64,000 bases of DNA from the NCBI RefSeq assembly GCF_023333595.1, contig NZ_JAIQZM010000010.1, positions 134,609 through 198,608 of the forward strand, given 5' to 3'. The stretch comes from Argonema galeatum A003/A1 (GTDB lineage: Bacteria; Cyanobacteriota; Cyanobacteriia; Cyanobacteriales; Aerosakkonemataceae). Below are positions 43,586 to 54,232 of the stretch, one piece after another. The notes below the pieces were generated by a model. That model saw nothing but the letters and a program-made list of their open reading frames with translations. It did not search any database and was not told the DNA's origin. The position numbers were made by a program, and so were the translations under genes. The first letter of the stretch is position 1. Every line of letters starts with the position of its first letter.

Positions 43586-43633
43586 CAATTAAAAACCACC
43601 CTATACTATAAGGTAAAGGGTGGTTTTTAATTG
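43586..43633 (+). terminator. Rho-independent terminator of ssrA
   Basis: A 17-bp perfect stem (CAATTAAAAACCACCCT and complement) with a 14-base loop and a run of T follows the tmRNA. Confidence 0.92.
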
Positions 43634-43649
43634 TTTATGGCATTTGAGT

Positions 43650-43922
43650 ATGGAACCATTAATAGACAGCATTGTTCAGAAATTACATCATTTGCCTCAA
43701 CCCAAATTAAATGAGGTGCTTAATTTTGTTGAATTCTTGACTTGGCAAGAAAAAGGCGAAAATCAGTTAGATGTCAGTGAGTCCACAGCAGAAATTAATC
43801 CCACTTTTGAAAATATTGCAGATCGGCTAGCTGAAGAATTCGCCAAAAGTGTTGGCACCAATTTACCATTACTATCGGATTATGCTGTCAGTCGTGCAGG
43901 GATCTACGAGGAACATCCATGA
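43650..43922 (+). CDS. DUF2281-like antitoxin
   Basis: 90 residues, start MEPLIDSIVQKLHHLPQPKLNEVLNFVEFLTWQEK, which is the helical core of DUF2281-type antitoxins, then an acidic tail. Overlaps vapC by four bases. Confidence 0.82.
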   Translation: MEPLIDSIVQKLHHLPQPKLNEVLNFVEFLTWQEKGENQLDVSESTAEINPTFENIADRLAEEFAKSVGTNLPLLSDYAVSRAGIYEEHP

Positions 43923-44380
43923 CGGCGATCTATCTTTTAGATACAAACGTCTTGTTGCGCTTTGCAGATCGAAATCATCCTCTCCACACGACGATCCGTG
44001 CTGCAATCCGAAAACTCCGAGATGAAGGACATCAATTACAAATTGCTCCTCAAAATTGCGTTGAGTTTTGGAATGTTGGAACACGCCCGATCGACAGAAA
44101 CGGATTTGGACTTACCCCTAATGATGCAGATCGGCTACTGCGTCTGATTGAAAGACTGTTTCCATTGCTCGTTGATGTACCTGAAATCTATATAGAGTGG
44201 CGTAGATTAGTTGTCGCCTTTGGTGTTTCAGGAGTTCAAGTACATGATGCTCGTCTTGTTGCTGCGATGAAAGCAAATAAAATTAGTCACATTTTGACGC
44301 TGAATACGGCTGATTTTGCTCGTTATGCAAATGAGGGAATTGTAGCAGTCGATCCGCGATCGCACACCCGCCAGAATTGA
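43919..44380 (+). CDS. vapC: PIN-domain toxin VapC
   Basis: 153 residues with YLLDTNVLLRFADRNHPLH (Asp), QNCVEFWNVGTRP (Glu), VQVHDARLVAAM (Asp) and LTLNTADF. PIN-type RNase. Located directly after tmRNA, a place often used by integrated elements. Confidence 0.92.
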   Translation: MTAIYLLDTNVLLRFADRNHPLHTTIRAAIRKLRDEGHQLQIAPQNCVEFWNVGTRPIDRNGFGLTPNDADRLLRLIERLFPLLVDVPEIYIEWRRLVVAFGVSGVQVHDARLVAAMKANKISHILTLNTADFARYANEGIVAVDPRSHTRQN

Positions 44381-44590
44381 AAAAACAGATTAGCAACTGG
44401 GAAGCCATACCTGCTGACCCACGGACTGACGCCAACAAAGACGCCTCAGACATAGGCTCCGACCCGATTCCAGACCTCTCCACACTTCCCCATCTCCCAA
44501 AAGAGTATTAAAATAAGCACCCCTCACTACAGAACTGAACAGAACTGAGGGCACAATAACCATAACAAGACTAAGAGGTTCTGCTAGCAA

Positions 44591-47236
44591 ATGCAGCCGA
44601 TTCGCACATTTAACGTTACCCCCTCTCTACCACCGCGACTAGAACCCCTACGGCAGCTTGCCTACAACCTGCACTGGGATTGGAACGTCGATACCAAAGA
44701 TTTATTCCGCCGCCTAGACCGCGACCTATGGGAATCCAGTCGCCACAATCCAGTATTGATGTTGGGTAGTATCTCGCAAACGCGATTGCAAGAAGTATCT
44801 GAAGACGAAGGCTTTATAGCCCAGATGGAACGAGCTGCCCAACAACTAGAAGACTACCACCACCGATTAACGTGGTATCACAAACAGCGCAAAGGTGTAG
44901 GGGGTAGGGTGTCGGGTTTGCGGGAAGAAGATGATTTATCCCAATCCAAAATCCAAAATCCAAAATCCAAAACCCAAAATTCCGAGTGCTATGTCTATTT
45001 TTCGATGGAATTTGGCCTTGCAGATTGCCTACCCATCTATTCTGGCGGTTTAGGCGTTCTAGCGGGTGACCACCTCAAATCTGCCAGCGATTTGGGCTTA
45101 CCCCTAGCTGGCGTGGGATTGCTTTACCAAGAAGGCTATTTCAGCCAGTTTTTGAACGCGGATGGTTGGCAAAGCGAACATTACCCAATCAACGACTTTT
45201 ACAATATGCCTCTGCATCTGGAACGCCATCCAGATGGTACAGAAATACGGATTGAAGTTGATTATCCCGATCGCAAAGTTTATGCTCGCATCTGGCGCAT
45301 ACAAGTGGGAACAGTACCCTTGTACCTGCTCGACACCAACATTGAGGCCAACGCCAGCCTATACGACCACGATATCACCGATCGACTGTACGGCGGCGAT
45401 ATCGATATGCGGATTCACCAAGAGATGATGCTGGGAATTGGCGGCGTGCGGGCGCTCACAGCGCTGGGGTTGAAACCGACAGCCTACCACATGAACGAGG
45501 GTCACGCGGCCTTTTTGTCCCTAGAGCGCATCCGCGTGCTGATGCAAGAAGAGGGTTTGAGCTATTCGCAAGCTTTGGCTGTTGTCAAGTCGAGTAGCAT
45601 CTTCACCACCCACACCCCCGTTCCAGCTGGCATCGACTTGTTCCCCCCAGACAAAATGATGTATTACCTGGGTTACTACGGTGATGTATTTGGCTTTCAG
45701 CGAGAAGAATTTCTGGCTTTGGGGCGGGAGGACACGGGAGATTTTACATCACCTTTCAGCATGGCAATTCTGGCCATTAAAATGGCGACATTTATCAACG
45801 GTGTTGCCCAACTGCACGGTGTCGTGTCGCGATCGATGTTCAAGGGGCTATGGCCGGATTTACCAGTCGAGGAAGTGCCGATCACCGCAATTACCAACGG
45901 CGTTCATGCACGCAGTTGCGTATCCCCGGTAATCCAAAGCTTGTACGATCGCTACCTTGGCCCTCGATGGGAACGCGCACCCGTCAGCGACCCGTTATGG
46001 GAACGAGTGAGTTCCCTGCCAGATGAAGAATTATGGCGATATCACGAGCGGTGTAGAGCCGAAATGGTAGTATTTGTGCGGGAGCGGCTGGCGCAAAAGC
46101 TGCGCGATCGCGGTGCCTCGCCAGTCGAAATTGCCCAAGCGTCTGAAGTACTCGATCCAGGGGTCTTGACAATTGGCTTTGCCCGTCGCTTTGCCACCTA
46201 CAAGCGAGCTACCCTGTGGATGCGCGACATCGATCGCATTAAACGAATTTTACAGGCGAACAAAGGCCGCAAGGTGCAGTTTGTCATAGCCGGTAAAGCC
46301 CATCCGATGGATATTCCGGGCAAAGAACTAATCAGAGCAATTAACCACTTCATTCGGGAACAGGGCTTGATCCGAAATGTCGTGTTTATTCCCGATTACG
46401 ACTTGCACGTAGGGCGGCTGATGGTAGCTGGTTGCGATGTCTGGCTGAACACACCCCGGCGTCCGCGAGAAGCTTCTGGCACCAGCGGTATGAAGGCATC
46501 GATGAATGGCTTGTTAAACCTGAGCGTTTTGGATGGCTGGTGGGACGAGGCAGATTATGTCCGCACCGGGTGGCCGATCGGTCAGGGCGAAGATTATCAT
46601 GACCCTAACTACCAAGACGAAGTAGAAGCCAACTCCCTATATGAACTGCTAGAACAGGAAGTTGTGCCACTGTTCTACAATCGGGACAACGAAGAAATCC
46701 CCCGTGGCTGGGTGAGCAAAATGAAAGATGCGATTCGGTTAAATTGCCCGTTCTTCAATACAGCCCGAATGGTGCGGGAGTATGGGATGCGGGCGTATTT
46801 TCCGGCAAGCGATCGCTATTTTACTATGACCGCAGCACAATATGCACCAGCCAAAGAGTTAGCCGACTGGAAAAACAAGATCCTCGATCGGTGGTACAAC
46901 ATTAAAATCGAGAAGATTGACGTATCTGAAGGAACCCAAATCCTGGTCAACCAAACTATTAGCGTCAAAGCGCGAATAAATTTGGCAGGGCTAACTCCAG
47001 ATGACTTGCAGGTGCAGCTATACACTGGTCTGGTGAATGCCAATAAGGATATTGTCAACGGGGTGCCAACCGCGATGGAATACCAAGGTCAAGATCCGCA
47101 GTCTGGAACTAGCATTTATACCAGCAACATCACCTACACCTCCAGCGGTCTACAAGGGATGTCTCTGCGTATTTTGCCCAAACATGAATATCTCAGCAGT
47201 TCTTACGATCTGGGATTGATTCTTTGGGCACAATAA
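44591..47236 (+). CDS. glgP: Alpha-glucan phosphorylase
   Basis: GT35 enzyme releasing glucose 1-phosphate from glycogen. The N-terminus is of the short DUF3417 type (LRQLAYNLHWDWNVDTKDLFRRLD). The catalytic core contains VYFSMEFGLADCLPIYSGGLGVLAGDHLKSASDLGLPL, AYHMNEGHAAFLSLERIR and the pyridoxal-phosphate region EASGTSGMKASMNGLLNLSVLDGWW. 881 residues. Residues about 100-132 (GVGGRVSGLREEDDLSQSKI, then QNPKSKTQNSE) are a repeat-derived insert. The gene stands alone. Confidence 0.96.
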   Translation: MQPIRTFNVTPSLPPRLEPLRQLAYNLHWDWNVDTKDLFRRLDRDLWESSRHNPVLMLGSISQTRLQEVSEDEGFIAQMERAAQQLEDYHHRLTWYHKQRKGVGGRVSGLREEDDLSQSKIQNPKSKTQNSECYVYFSMEFGLADCLPIYSGGLGVLAGDHLKSASDLGLPLAGVGLLYQEGYFSQFLNADGWQSEHYPINDFYNMPLHLERHPDGTEIRIEVDYPDRKVYARIWRIQVGTVPLYLLDTNIEANASLYDHDITDRLYGGDIDMRIHQEMMLGIGGVRALTALGLKPTAYHMNEGHAAFLSLERIRVLMQEEGLSYSQALAVVKSSSIFTTHTPVPAGIDLFPPDKMMYYLGYYGDVFGFQREEFLALGREDTGDFTSPFSMAILAIKMATFINGVAQLHGVVSRSMFKGLWPDLPVEEVPITAITNGVHARSCVSPVIQSLYDRYLGPRWERAPVSDPLWERVSSLPDEELWRYHERCRAEMVVFVRERLAQKLRDRGASPVEIAQASEVLDPGVLTIGFARRFATYKRATLWMRDIDRIKRILQANKGRKVQFVIAGKAHPMDIPGKELIRAINHFIREQGLIRNVVFIPDYDLHVGRLMVAGCDVWLNTPRRPREASGTSGMKASMNGLLNLSVLDGWWDEADYVRTGWPIGQGEDYHDPNYQDEVEANSLYELLEQEVVPLFYNRDNEEIPRGWVSKMKDAIRLNCPFFNTARMVREYGMRAYFPASDRYFTMTAAQYAPAKELADWKNKILDRWYNIKIEKIDVSEGTQILVNQTISVKARINLAGLTPDDLQVQLYTGLVNANKDIVNGVPTAMEYQGQDPQSGTSIYTSNITYTSSGLQGMSLRILPKHEYLSSSYDLGLILWAQ

Positions 47237-47463
47237 TTAGGGGCTAGGGGCTAGGGGCTAGAAAAGTCAAAAGTCAAAAGTCAAAAGTCAAAAGTCAAAA
47301 GAAAAAGGGGACAAGGAACGAAGTAATTGCCCACTCCCCCGCTCCCCCGCTCCCCCGCTCCCCCACTCCCCCACTCCCCCACTCCCCCACTCCCCCGCTC
47401 CCCCGCTCCCCCACTCCCCTACACTTTCCCTAGCCCCCAGCCCTATTTTTGTAAGGATTTCTC
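47237..47463. repeat. Heptanucleotide tandem repeats
   Basis: Three arrays in a row: (ggggcta)n at 47241-47258, (aaaagtc)n at 47264-47303 and about twelve copies of a seven-base unit cuccccc-a/g ('ctcccccgctccccc') at 47333-47420. The same units occur inside cheA and upstream of the GH57 gene. Confidence 0.85.
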
Positions 47464-47832
47464 ATGCCAAAAGTATTAGTTGTGGACGATCTCGCCACTG
47501 AATTAGAAATCATCTGCCGAGTTTTACAAGAGGCGGGTATTTCCGTTGAGCGAGCCAGTGATGGAGATGAAGCGATCGCCCGCATCCAGGAATCACCGCC
47601 CGACCTCGTGATCTTGGACGTAGTGATGCCCCGAATGAACGGATTTGAGGTGATACGCGAGTTGCGGAGCAACGAAAAAACCAAACACTTACCAGTGGTA
47701 TTTTGCACCCAAAAAAACACGGAAATTGACAAATTTTGGGGCATGGATATGGGAGCAGACGCCTATATAACAAAACCCTTTGAACCCAAACAATTAGTTG
47801 ACATCATAAAAAAGTTAATGGCAAATAACTAA
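47464..47832 (+). CDS. Single-domain response regulator (CheY/PilG-like)
   Basis: 122 residues with the receiver signature: LVVDDLATE (acidic pair), VILDVVMPRMNG (phospho-acceptor Asp about 53), T in FCTQKN, and the K in YITKPFEPKQL. First gene of the chemotaxis-like cluster; probably the output or adaptation regulator of type IV pilus motility, as in Hmp/Pil systems. Confidence 0.93.
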   Translation: MPKVLVVDDLATELEIICRVLQEAGISVERASDGDEAIARIQESPPDLVILDVVMPRMNGFEVIRELRSNEKTKHLPVVFCTQKNTEIDKFWGMDMGADAYITKPFEPKQLVDIIKKLMANN

Positions 47833-47934
47833 TTTTAGATTTTAGATTTTAAATTTCAGATTTCAAATTTACAATTGCCTATTAAAAATAAATTTGAAAT
47901 CTGCCATCTAAAATTTTAAATTTACCAATGCCAA

Positions 47935-48393
47935 ATGCTCAAATTCCTTCTCTTTGGTCAAGACAAAAGCCTGTTTGCACTCGCTCTGACTTCAGTGCGA
48001 GAAGTACTTTTTTTTTACCAACAACCCATTACCCCTGTGCCAAACACTCTCCCGTTTTTGCTGGGATTAACCAACCTGCGGGGTGAAATTATAGCGGTAA
48101 TGGATTTTGGTGGTTTTATTGGTATACAAGCAGTCGATAGCCATTCGCCCGACTGTCGTATTCTAGTAGTGGAAGCGCCAGATCCCAACGATGCAAGATT
48201 ATCGCCGATGCAGATAGGATTGGCAGTTTCTTTTGTCGAAGGAGTGGTAAACCTCAACCCCGATCGCATTGTATCGGCCCAAGAGGTGAGTGAAGAATTG
48301 GCTCCTTTCTTGCGAGGATTGTATAACGATCGCGATCGTCTGCTAATGATTTTAGATATAGAAGCCATATCCCTGACATCACCGGAGAGATAA
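47935..48393 (+). CDS. CheW-like scaffold protein
   Basis: 152 residues with the CheW pattern ([14 protein letters not shown]...[39 protein letters not shown]). It links receptor and CheA kinase. Two bases separate it from the MCP gene. Confidence 0.9.
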   Translation: MLKFLLFGQDKSLFALALTSVREVLFFYQQPITPVPNTLPFLLGLTNLRGEIIAVMDFGGFIGIQAVDSHSPDCRILVVEAPDPNDARLSPMQIGLAVSFVEGVVNLNPDRIVSAQEVSEELAPFLRGLYNDRDRLLMILDIEAISLTSPER

Positions 48394-48395
48394 AA

Positions 48396-50834
48396 ATGGA
48401 ATATTCTATAGAGCAAGTAGACGTACCATCAACCCCCAACCTTATTCCTTCACTGCAAGCCTTTTCCAGGAAAGCCAGTATTGCGGTTATAGCGATCGGC
48501 TGTATCGTCATCATAGGTTGGATGTTTAACATTCCCCTCTTTAAAAGCATATTGCCTGGGCTAGTCACTATGAAAGCTAATACCGCCTTATGCTTTATCT
48601 TCGCGGGTGCAGCTTTGTGGATGTGGCATCAATCCCACGGGACTGGGAATAATTCTGTCTTGCACGCACAAGCTACTCCAACAACTCAAAACTTTTTAAG
48701 GTGGGCGCAAGTTTGTGCCGCTCTAGTTCTGCTAATCGGCTTACTCACCTTAATCCAGTATGGCCTGAATGGGGACTTTGGTATTGACCAATTTCTCTTC
48801 AAGGACTCAGCAAAAGCCGCAGGGACTTCTGCTCCCGGTCGGATGGGTGCAAACACAGCTGCTAACTTCGTTATGGTGGGCTGCGCCCTGCTGTTTTTGG
48901 TAAGAAACTATACCAACTATCGAGTCGCTCAAATCTTCACCTTGGGAGCTTTCTTCGTAGCCTTTGTGGGATTGCTGGGCTATGCCTATAGCGTCACATC
49001 CCTTTACGGTATTAACTCTTATACCCAAATGGCCTTGCATACAGCCATTACCTTCTCGATACTCTGCATCGGTATCCTATGCGCCCGTCCAGACAGAGGG
49101 GTGATGCAGATTGTCACAACTCAGAATGCGGGGGGTATGATGGCTAGGCGTTTGGCTTCAGCTGCGATCGGCATTCCTCCCGTCGTGGGTTGGTTCATCT
49201 TAGCAGGTTATCGAGCCAAAAACTACAACACAGAGCTTGCCATATCCCTCCAGGCAGTCTTCAACATAGCAGTTTTTGGGGTGCTAATTTGGTGGACTGC
49301 TAAAAACCTAAGTACGATCGATCTTAAACGCCAGCGAGCTGAAGAGAAACTTCGCACCCTGAATGCAGAACTTGAAGAACGAGTTAATCAGCGAACGACG
49401 GAGTTAACTAAATCTAATCACGAACTCCAACAACTGCAAAATGAATTCAAAATGCGGCAAGACGCCCTTAACGAGGCTGCAATTGTCAGCGAAACAGATC
49501 GAGAAGGCATAATTACTTATGCCAATAACAGGTTTTGTGAAATTTCTGGATACAGCAGGGAAGAACTGATAGGGCAAAACCATAATATAATCAACTCTAA
49601 GCATCACCCACCATCATTTTTCGCAGATATGTGGGCAACCATTTATAGAGGTAATGTATGGAAAGCGGAAATAAAAAATAAGCGGAAAGATGGCTCATTT
49701 TATTGGGTAGATTCAACCATTGCTCCCATATTTGATACCAACAGCCAAATTGTGAAATACATTGCTATTCGTTTTGACATCACAGAGTTAAAAGAGGCAG
49801 AAGAAAGACTGCAAAAACTGGCAGCCGAACGCCAAACAGAAGCTGATTCTCTCAGCCAGCAGGTGCTAAAGTTACTGAATGAAATTAAAGGAGCAGCCAA
49901 GGGAGATCTTACCGTGCGGGCGCAAGTAACCAATGACATCCTGGGTGCTGTAGCCGACTCGTTTAACTTCCTGATCAGTTCATTACGCAAGGTGGTTAAT
50001 GGTATTCAAGACTTATCCAGCGAGGTACGTACTGCCACCAGTACCTCCATTACTGACACCAGTCAATTGGCCGATCGAGCGCACGACCAAGCTCAACAAA
50101 TTGATGGTATGCTGCAACAAATCGAGCGGATGGTGAACTCCATCAAAGATGTTTCAGATGTAGCAAAACGCGCCGAACAAGTAGCAGAACAGGCGCGTCA
50201 AACAGCAGAAACAGGTGGACTTGCTGTAGATCGTACTGTGGAAGGAATCAACGAGTTGCGACAAACGATCGCCCAAACTTCCAAAATGATGAAACGCCTG
50301 GGAGAAAGTTCACAACAAATTGGCAAAATTGTCAACTCAATTTCGCAAATCGCCGCTCAAACAAACTTGCTGGCTCTGAATGCTACGATTGAAGCGGCAC
50401 GAGCTGGCGAACACGGTCAAGGTTTCGCAGTAGTGGCTGAGGAAGTGCGTAAGTTGGCAGAACGTTCTGCCTCTGCAACAGAAGAAATTTCCGACATTGT
50501 TAGCACTATTAAGGATGAAATCAGTCGGGTAATTACAACTATGGATTCAGGCACGCAAGAGGTGGTGGAAGGCACTCAGTTGGCGGCTGAAGCTAAGACT
50601 AATTTGATTGCGATTATTGAAGTCAGCCGAGAGATGAATGGCTTGATTCAAAATATTACCCGTGCTGCTAAAAAGCAGGTTACTTTTGCCGAACAGATTT
50701 CCGGCAGTATGCGACAGGTGAATACTATTTCCACTACCACATCTCAAAAAGCCTTAGAAGTACAGGCTTCTCTGCACGGACTCTCAGTTGCTGTCAATAA
50801 ACTGCAAGGTTCGGTAGCAAATTTTAGAAGTTAG
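48396..50834 (+). CDS. Methyl-accepting chemotaxis protein with 8 TM segments and PAS domain
   Basis: 812 residues. About eight hydrophobic helices fill residues 25-300 (an integral sensory region without a periplasmic domain). A short coiled coil follows, then a PAS domain ([31 protein letters not shown] ... [11 protein letters not shown]), and a signalling domain with the conserved hairpin tip [41 protein letters not shown]. It resembles PilJ/HmpD receptors in the last part, but the membrane-plus-PAS input differs from the usual PilJ and may sense light or redox. Confidence 0.93.
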   Translation: MEYSIEQVDVPSTPNLIPSLQAFSRKASIAVIAIGCIVIIGWMFNIPLFKSILPGLVTMKANTALCFIFAGAALWMWHQSHGTGNNSVLHAQATPTTQNFLRWAQVCAALVLLIGLLTLIQYGLNGDFGIDQFLFKDSAKAAGTSAPGRMGANTAANFVMVGCALLFLVRNYTNYRVAQIFTLGAFFVAFVGLLGYAYSVTSLYGINSYTQMALHTAITFSILCIGILCARPDRGVMQIVTTQNAGGMMARRLASAAIGIPPVVGWFILAGYRAKNYNTELAISLQAVFNIAVFGVLIWWTAKNLSTIDLKRQRAEEKLRTLNAELEERVNQRTTELTKSNHELQQLQNEFKMRQDALNEAAIVSETDREGIITYANNRFCEISGYSREELIGQNHNIINSKHHPPSFFADMWATIYRGNVWKAEIKNKRKDGSFYWVDSTIAPIFDTNSQIVKYIAIRFDITELKEAEERLQKLAAERQTEADSLSQQVLKLLNEIKGAAKGDLTVRAQVTNDILGAVADSFNFLISSLRKVVNGIQDLSSEVRTATSTSITDTSQLADRAHDQAQQIDGMLQQIERMVNSIKDVSDVAKRAEQVAEQARQTAETGGLAVDRTVEGINELRQTIAQTSKMMKRLGESSQQIGKIVNSISQIAAQTNLLALNATIEAARAGEHGQGFAVVAEEVRKLAERSASATEEISDIVSTIKDEISRVITTMDSGTQEVVEGTQLAAEAKTNLIAIIEVSREMNGLIQNITRAAKKQVTFAEQISGSMRQVNTISTTTSQKALEVQASLHGLSVAVNKLQGSVANFRS

Positions 50835-50952
50835 TCATCAAAGAATTTTGGATTTTGGATTTTGGATTTTGGATTATTTTTAAAATTGACGATGCTAAAT
50901 CTGAAATTTTAAATCTAAAATCTAAAATTTCTCATCGATAAATAACTAATAC

Positions 50953-53859
50953 ATGACAAATAACAAATCCCGGTATATGAACGATGACGATTTTAACGAT
51001 CTAATCGGTGTATTTATCGCTGAAACGCAAGAGTTTCTCCAATCTATGGAGGAGAATCTTTTGGCAATGGAAGGCAGCAGTACTACGGAAGAGCGATCGC
51101 AGGCGGTCAAAACTCTTTTTCGACTAGCTCATTCGATCAAGGGTTCGGCTTCGATATTTGGGTTTGAGAGTCTATCAAAGGCGGCGCACTGTTTGGAAGA
51201 TAGCTTTGCAATTCTGCGCGATCGCATGGAACTTTCCCAACTGGAACCGCAAACGGTAACTGCGCTGCTGCAAGGGGTCGATCGCCTGAGAATTATTGCC
51301 GACATAGTCTGTGCGGGAAAAGGCAACATGAGTGGCGATCGCACAACGTCGATTGATGACTCAGAGATCGCTACTCACTTTGAGGCGATCGCTCAGATCG
51401 AAGCCGATCTGGAAGCGAAATATGGCAAAAAAGAACAGCACAACATCACCTCAACTAACAGTCTTATCAACATTGACTCCATCAAAGCGATTTTCGAGTT
51501 CGAGTTACCTTCTGTCTTCAATCAATTAGAAGCAGAACTTTCTCAATCTACTACAGATACCCTGCCTCAAACTTTAGTAGCTATCAACAATATTTATTAC
51601 CAAATTTCAGGAGTAGCGGGGATATTACAGATCTCTTACCTTGCGGAAATTGCTAATCAATTGAGAGCTTTGATCGATACCCCCGATTTGACGGTAGAGC
51701 AATTACAGTCCTCTGGATGGGCTATAGCTCAAAACTTACAAAGAATTCGCACCCAAGTTTTGCAAGGAGAAGCTGTTACCGTACAACCCTTAGTAGAAGA
51801 GGGGGAGAGTGGGGGAGTGGGGGAGCAGGGGAGTGGGGGAGTGGGAGAGCGGGGGAGTGGGGGAGTGGGAGAGCGGGGGAGTGGGGGAGTGGGAGAGCGG
51901 GAGAGCAACCTTTCTTCTTCTTCCAATCCCCAGTCCCCAATCCCCAATCCCCAGTCCCCAATCCCCCAATCCACCATCCGCGTAGAAGTGGAACGCCTGA
52001 CAGAATTGATAAATCTGGTGGGGGAGTTGGTGATTAACCGCACAAATTTTCAACTCCAGGAAGCCCAGTTACGTTCTGAAGCTAAGCGCATCCGCAAGAG
52101 CATTTTAGCTTTACATCACTTTGGCAGCGAATTGCGAGAAGAATACGATCGCCTTTCCATTTTAGATTTTCGCAATTCCGATCCCAAATTGCAGACTACT
52201 GAAACTAACAAACAACTGCACAATCCAAGATCCTTTGATGTCCTGGAGATGGATCGATATACAGAATTCCACTCCAAAGCTGTAGAAGTAATTGAAATTA
52301 CCCAAGCGATCGCTCAATCGGCAGGCTCGATCGACGAATTGGCAGTCAAATTTGAGCGCAGCACCGATCAACTGCGGCGCATCACCGACCAACTTCGCAG
52401 TCGCGTCATGCAATTGCGGGTGGTCCCATTCAGTCGTGCTGTCGATCACCTGCCCAGATCTCTGCGGGAATTATCCCGTACTTATAACAAAGATGTGAAT
52501 CTGCTGTTACTGGGACGGGATACCAAAGTTGATGAAAGCTTGCTCGATGCTTTGCGCGATCCGCTTGTGCATCTGCTACGCAACGCCTTCGATCACGGTA
52601 TCGAACCGCCTGAAGTTCGTCAAGCAGGGGGCAAACCGGCGACAGGTCAAATCGAAATTGAAGCGCGTCACCAAAGCGGACAAACTATTATTACTATTAC
52701 AGATGACGGTCGGGGTATTGACCCAGAAGTTATTCGATCGCGAGTTGTCTTCATGGGTTTGGTGACACCCGAACAAGCGCCCGACCTCTCTATTGGCGAA
52801 CTCTACGAATTCCTGTTTTGGCCTGGATTTAGTACTGTCGATAAGGTGAGCGACCTTTCCGGGCGGGGGGTGGGGCTTGATGTTGTTCGCAACAATTTGC
52901 GGCAGGTACGCGGCACGATCAAAGTTGATTCTCGTCTGGGGAAAGGCACCAGTTTTATTTTGAAGCTGCCGCTGATGCTTTCGATCGCCGATGCCTTGTT
53001 GGTGAAGGTAGAGGATAATATTATAGCCGTGCCGCTGGATGCAATTGAGGAAATTATTGATATTCAAAGCGATCGCATCCAGATGGCAGGTGATCGAGCG
53101 ATGTTGCACTGGGAAGACGAGTTTATTCGACTGGTGCGGTTGCAAGAGTTACTGCACTACAGCGTACCCGTTGCCGCACCCAATGCCTTTCCGTTCACCC
53201 AAGACAGCATTCCGGTGATGGTTTTAGCTTCGAGTGAAGGGGTTTTAGCGATCGCAGTCGAACGCATCATCGGTCAACAAGAAATTGTCGTCAAACCGCT
53301 GCCTCCACCTCTATCTAAACCGCCCGGTATTGTTGGTTGTACAATTCTGGGTGATGGTCGGGTAGTGATAATTTTAGATGTAGATGATTTAATAGATAAA
53401 TTTTTAACTCACAACAGCACGAGTATTTCTGTTGATAACAAATCCTCGCTTGGTATACGAACCGATCTGCTGGCACCACCCGCTAGCTTCCAACCGCAAA
53501 TTTTGATAGTTGATGATTCTTACACCATCCGACAGTTACTATCTCAAACTTTAACTCGCGCTCGATACAGAGTGGCACAAGCAAAGGACGGTCAAGATGC
53601 TTTATCTAAATTAGAGCAAGGTCTCGTTTGCGATTTGATGATTGTGGATATCGAAATGCCCCGGATGGATGGATTTGAACTGTTGCAAAGTGTGAAATCT
53701 CAGCCCAAATTTGCTTCTATTCCCGTTGCTATGTTAACTTCGCGTTCTGGCTTAAAATATCGTCAAATGGCATCACAATTGGGTGCTGTACAATATTTCA
53801 CCAAGCCCTATAATGAGGCTCAGTTATTGGAGGCGATCGCTAACTTAATTAAACATTAG
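50953..53859 (+). CDS. Hybrid CheA histidine kinase with C-terminal receiver (PilL/HmpE-like)
   Basis: 968 residues: HPt (LFRLAHSIKGSASIFGF, His about 57), a second HPt-like region, dimerisation (LRRITDQLRSRVMQLRVVPFSRAVDHL), HATPase (PLVHLLRNAFDHGIEPPEVR, DDGRGIDP, SGRGVGLDVV), CheW-like domain and receiver (ILIVDDSYTIRQLL, MIVDIEMPRMDGFELL, YFTKPYNEAQL). The linker at about 283-340 (GGVGEQGSGGVGERGSGG..., then SSNPQSPIPNPQSPIP) is made of translated tandem repeats at 51798-51970. The kinase drives the cluster. Confidence 0.95.
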   Translation: MTNNKSRYMNDDDFNDLIGVFIAETQEFLQSMEENLLAMEGSSTTEERSQAVKTLFRLAHSIKGSASIFGFESLSKAAHCLEDSFAILRDRMELSQLEPQTVTALLQGVDRLRIIADIVCAGKGNMSGDRTTSIDDSEIATHFEAIAQIEADLEAKYGKKEQHNITSTNSLINIDSIKAIFEFELPSVFNQLEAELSQSTTDTLPQTLVAINNIYYQISGVAGILQISYLAEIANQLRALIDTPDLTVEQLQSSGWAIAQNLQRIRTQVLQGEAVTVQPLVEEGESGGVGEQGSGGVGERGSGGVGERGSGGVGERESNLSSSSNPQSPIPNPQSPIPQSTIRVEVERLTELINLVGELVINRTNFQLQEAQLRSEAKRIRKSILALHHFGSELREEYDRLSILDFRNSDPKLQTTETNKQLHNPRSFDVLEMDRYTEFHSKAVEVIEITQAIAQSAGSIDELAVKFERSTDQLRRITDQLRSRVMQLRVVPFSRAVDHLPRSLRELSRTYNKDVNLLLLGRDTKVDESLLDALRDPLVHLLRNAFDHGIEPPEVRQAGGKPATGQIEIEARHQSGQTIITITDDGRGIDPEVIRSRVVFMGLVTPEQAPDLSIGELYEFLFWPGFSTVDKVSDLSGRGVGLDVVRNNLRQVRGTIKVDSRLGKGTSFILKLPLMLSIADALLVKVEDNIIAVPLDAIEEIIDIQSDRIQMAGDRAMLHWEDEFIRLVRLQELLHYSVPVAAPNAFPFTQDSIPVMVLASSEGVLAIAVERIIGQQEIVVKPLPPPLSKPPGIVGCTILGDGRVVIILDVDDLIDKFLTHNSTSISVDNKSSLGIRTDLLAPPASFQPQILIVDDSYTIRQLLSQTLTRARYRVAQAKDGQDALSKLEQGLVCDLMIVDIEMPRMDGFELLQSVKSQPKFASIPVAMLTSRSGLKYRQMASQLGAVQYFTKPYNEAQLLEAIANLIKH

Positions 53860-54232
53860 TCAGTTGTCAGTTGTCATATCATGTCCGATAGCATCGGGGC
53901 GCTAAAAAATCTCTTTTCATATCTGCGTTCATCTGCGTTCATCTGTCTTCATCTGCGGTAAAAATTTAACCAATGATTCTCACAGACAAAGCCGATGTAA
54001 CCGGACATGATATCATATCATGTCCGGTTAATCACTTATAATATCTGTAGGTTGGGTTGAGGAACGAAACCCAACGCTACACGGGTGGTGGTTGGGTTTC
54101 GCTATCGCACAGGCCCAACAAAGCAGCTGTACTTCATGCAACTGCAAGGTGCTGTAGATCGCGTACTTTATAATTTAAAGCACATTTAAATACGGAAACT
54201 CTTCTCCCCAGTCCCCAGTCCCCAAATTAAAT
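53860..54232. repeat. Repeat-rich gap with an inverted copy of the dispersed repeat
   Basis: Segments 'atcatgtccgatagcatcgg...ttcatctgcggtaaaaatttaacc...gtaaccggacatgatat' are partial inverted copies of the 165-bp repeat at 2793-2961. No gene is evident before the ATG at 54233. Confidence 0.7.

Noticed and set aside
47333-47420. CRISPR-like short repeat array
   Set aside because: Seven-base units without spacers: a heptanucleotide tandem repeat.
51729-52053. Two long minus-strand ORFs (about 100 and 87 codons) opposite cheA
   Set aside because: They translate the complementary strand of the tandem repeats (PLPHSPAL...) and lack start signals.
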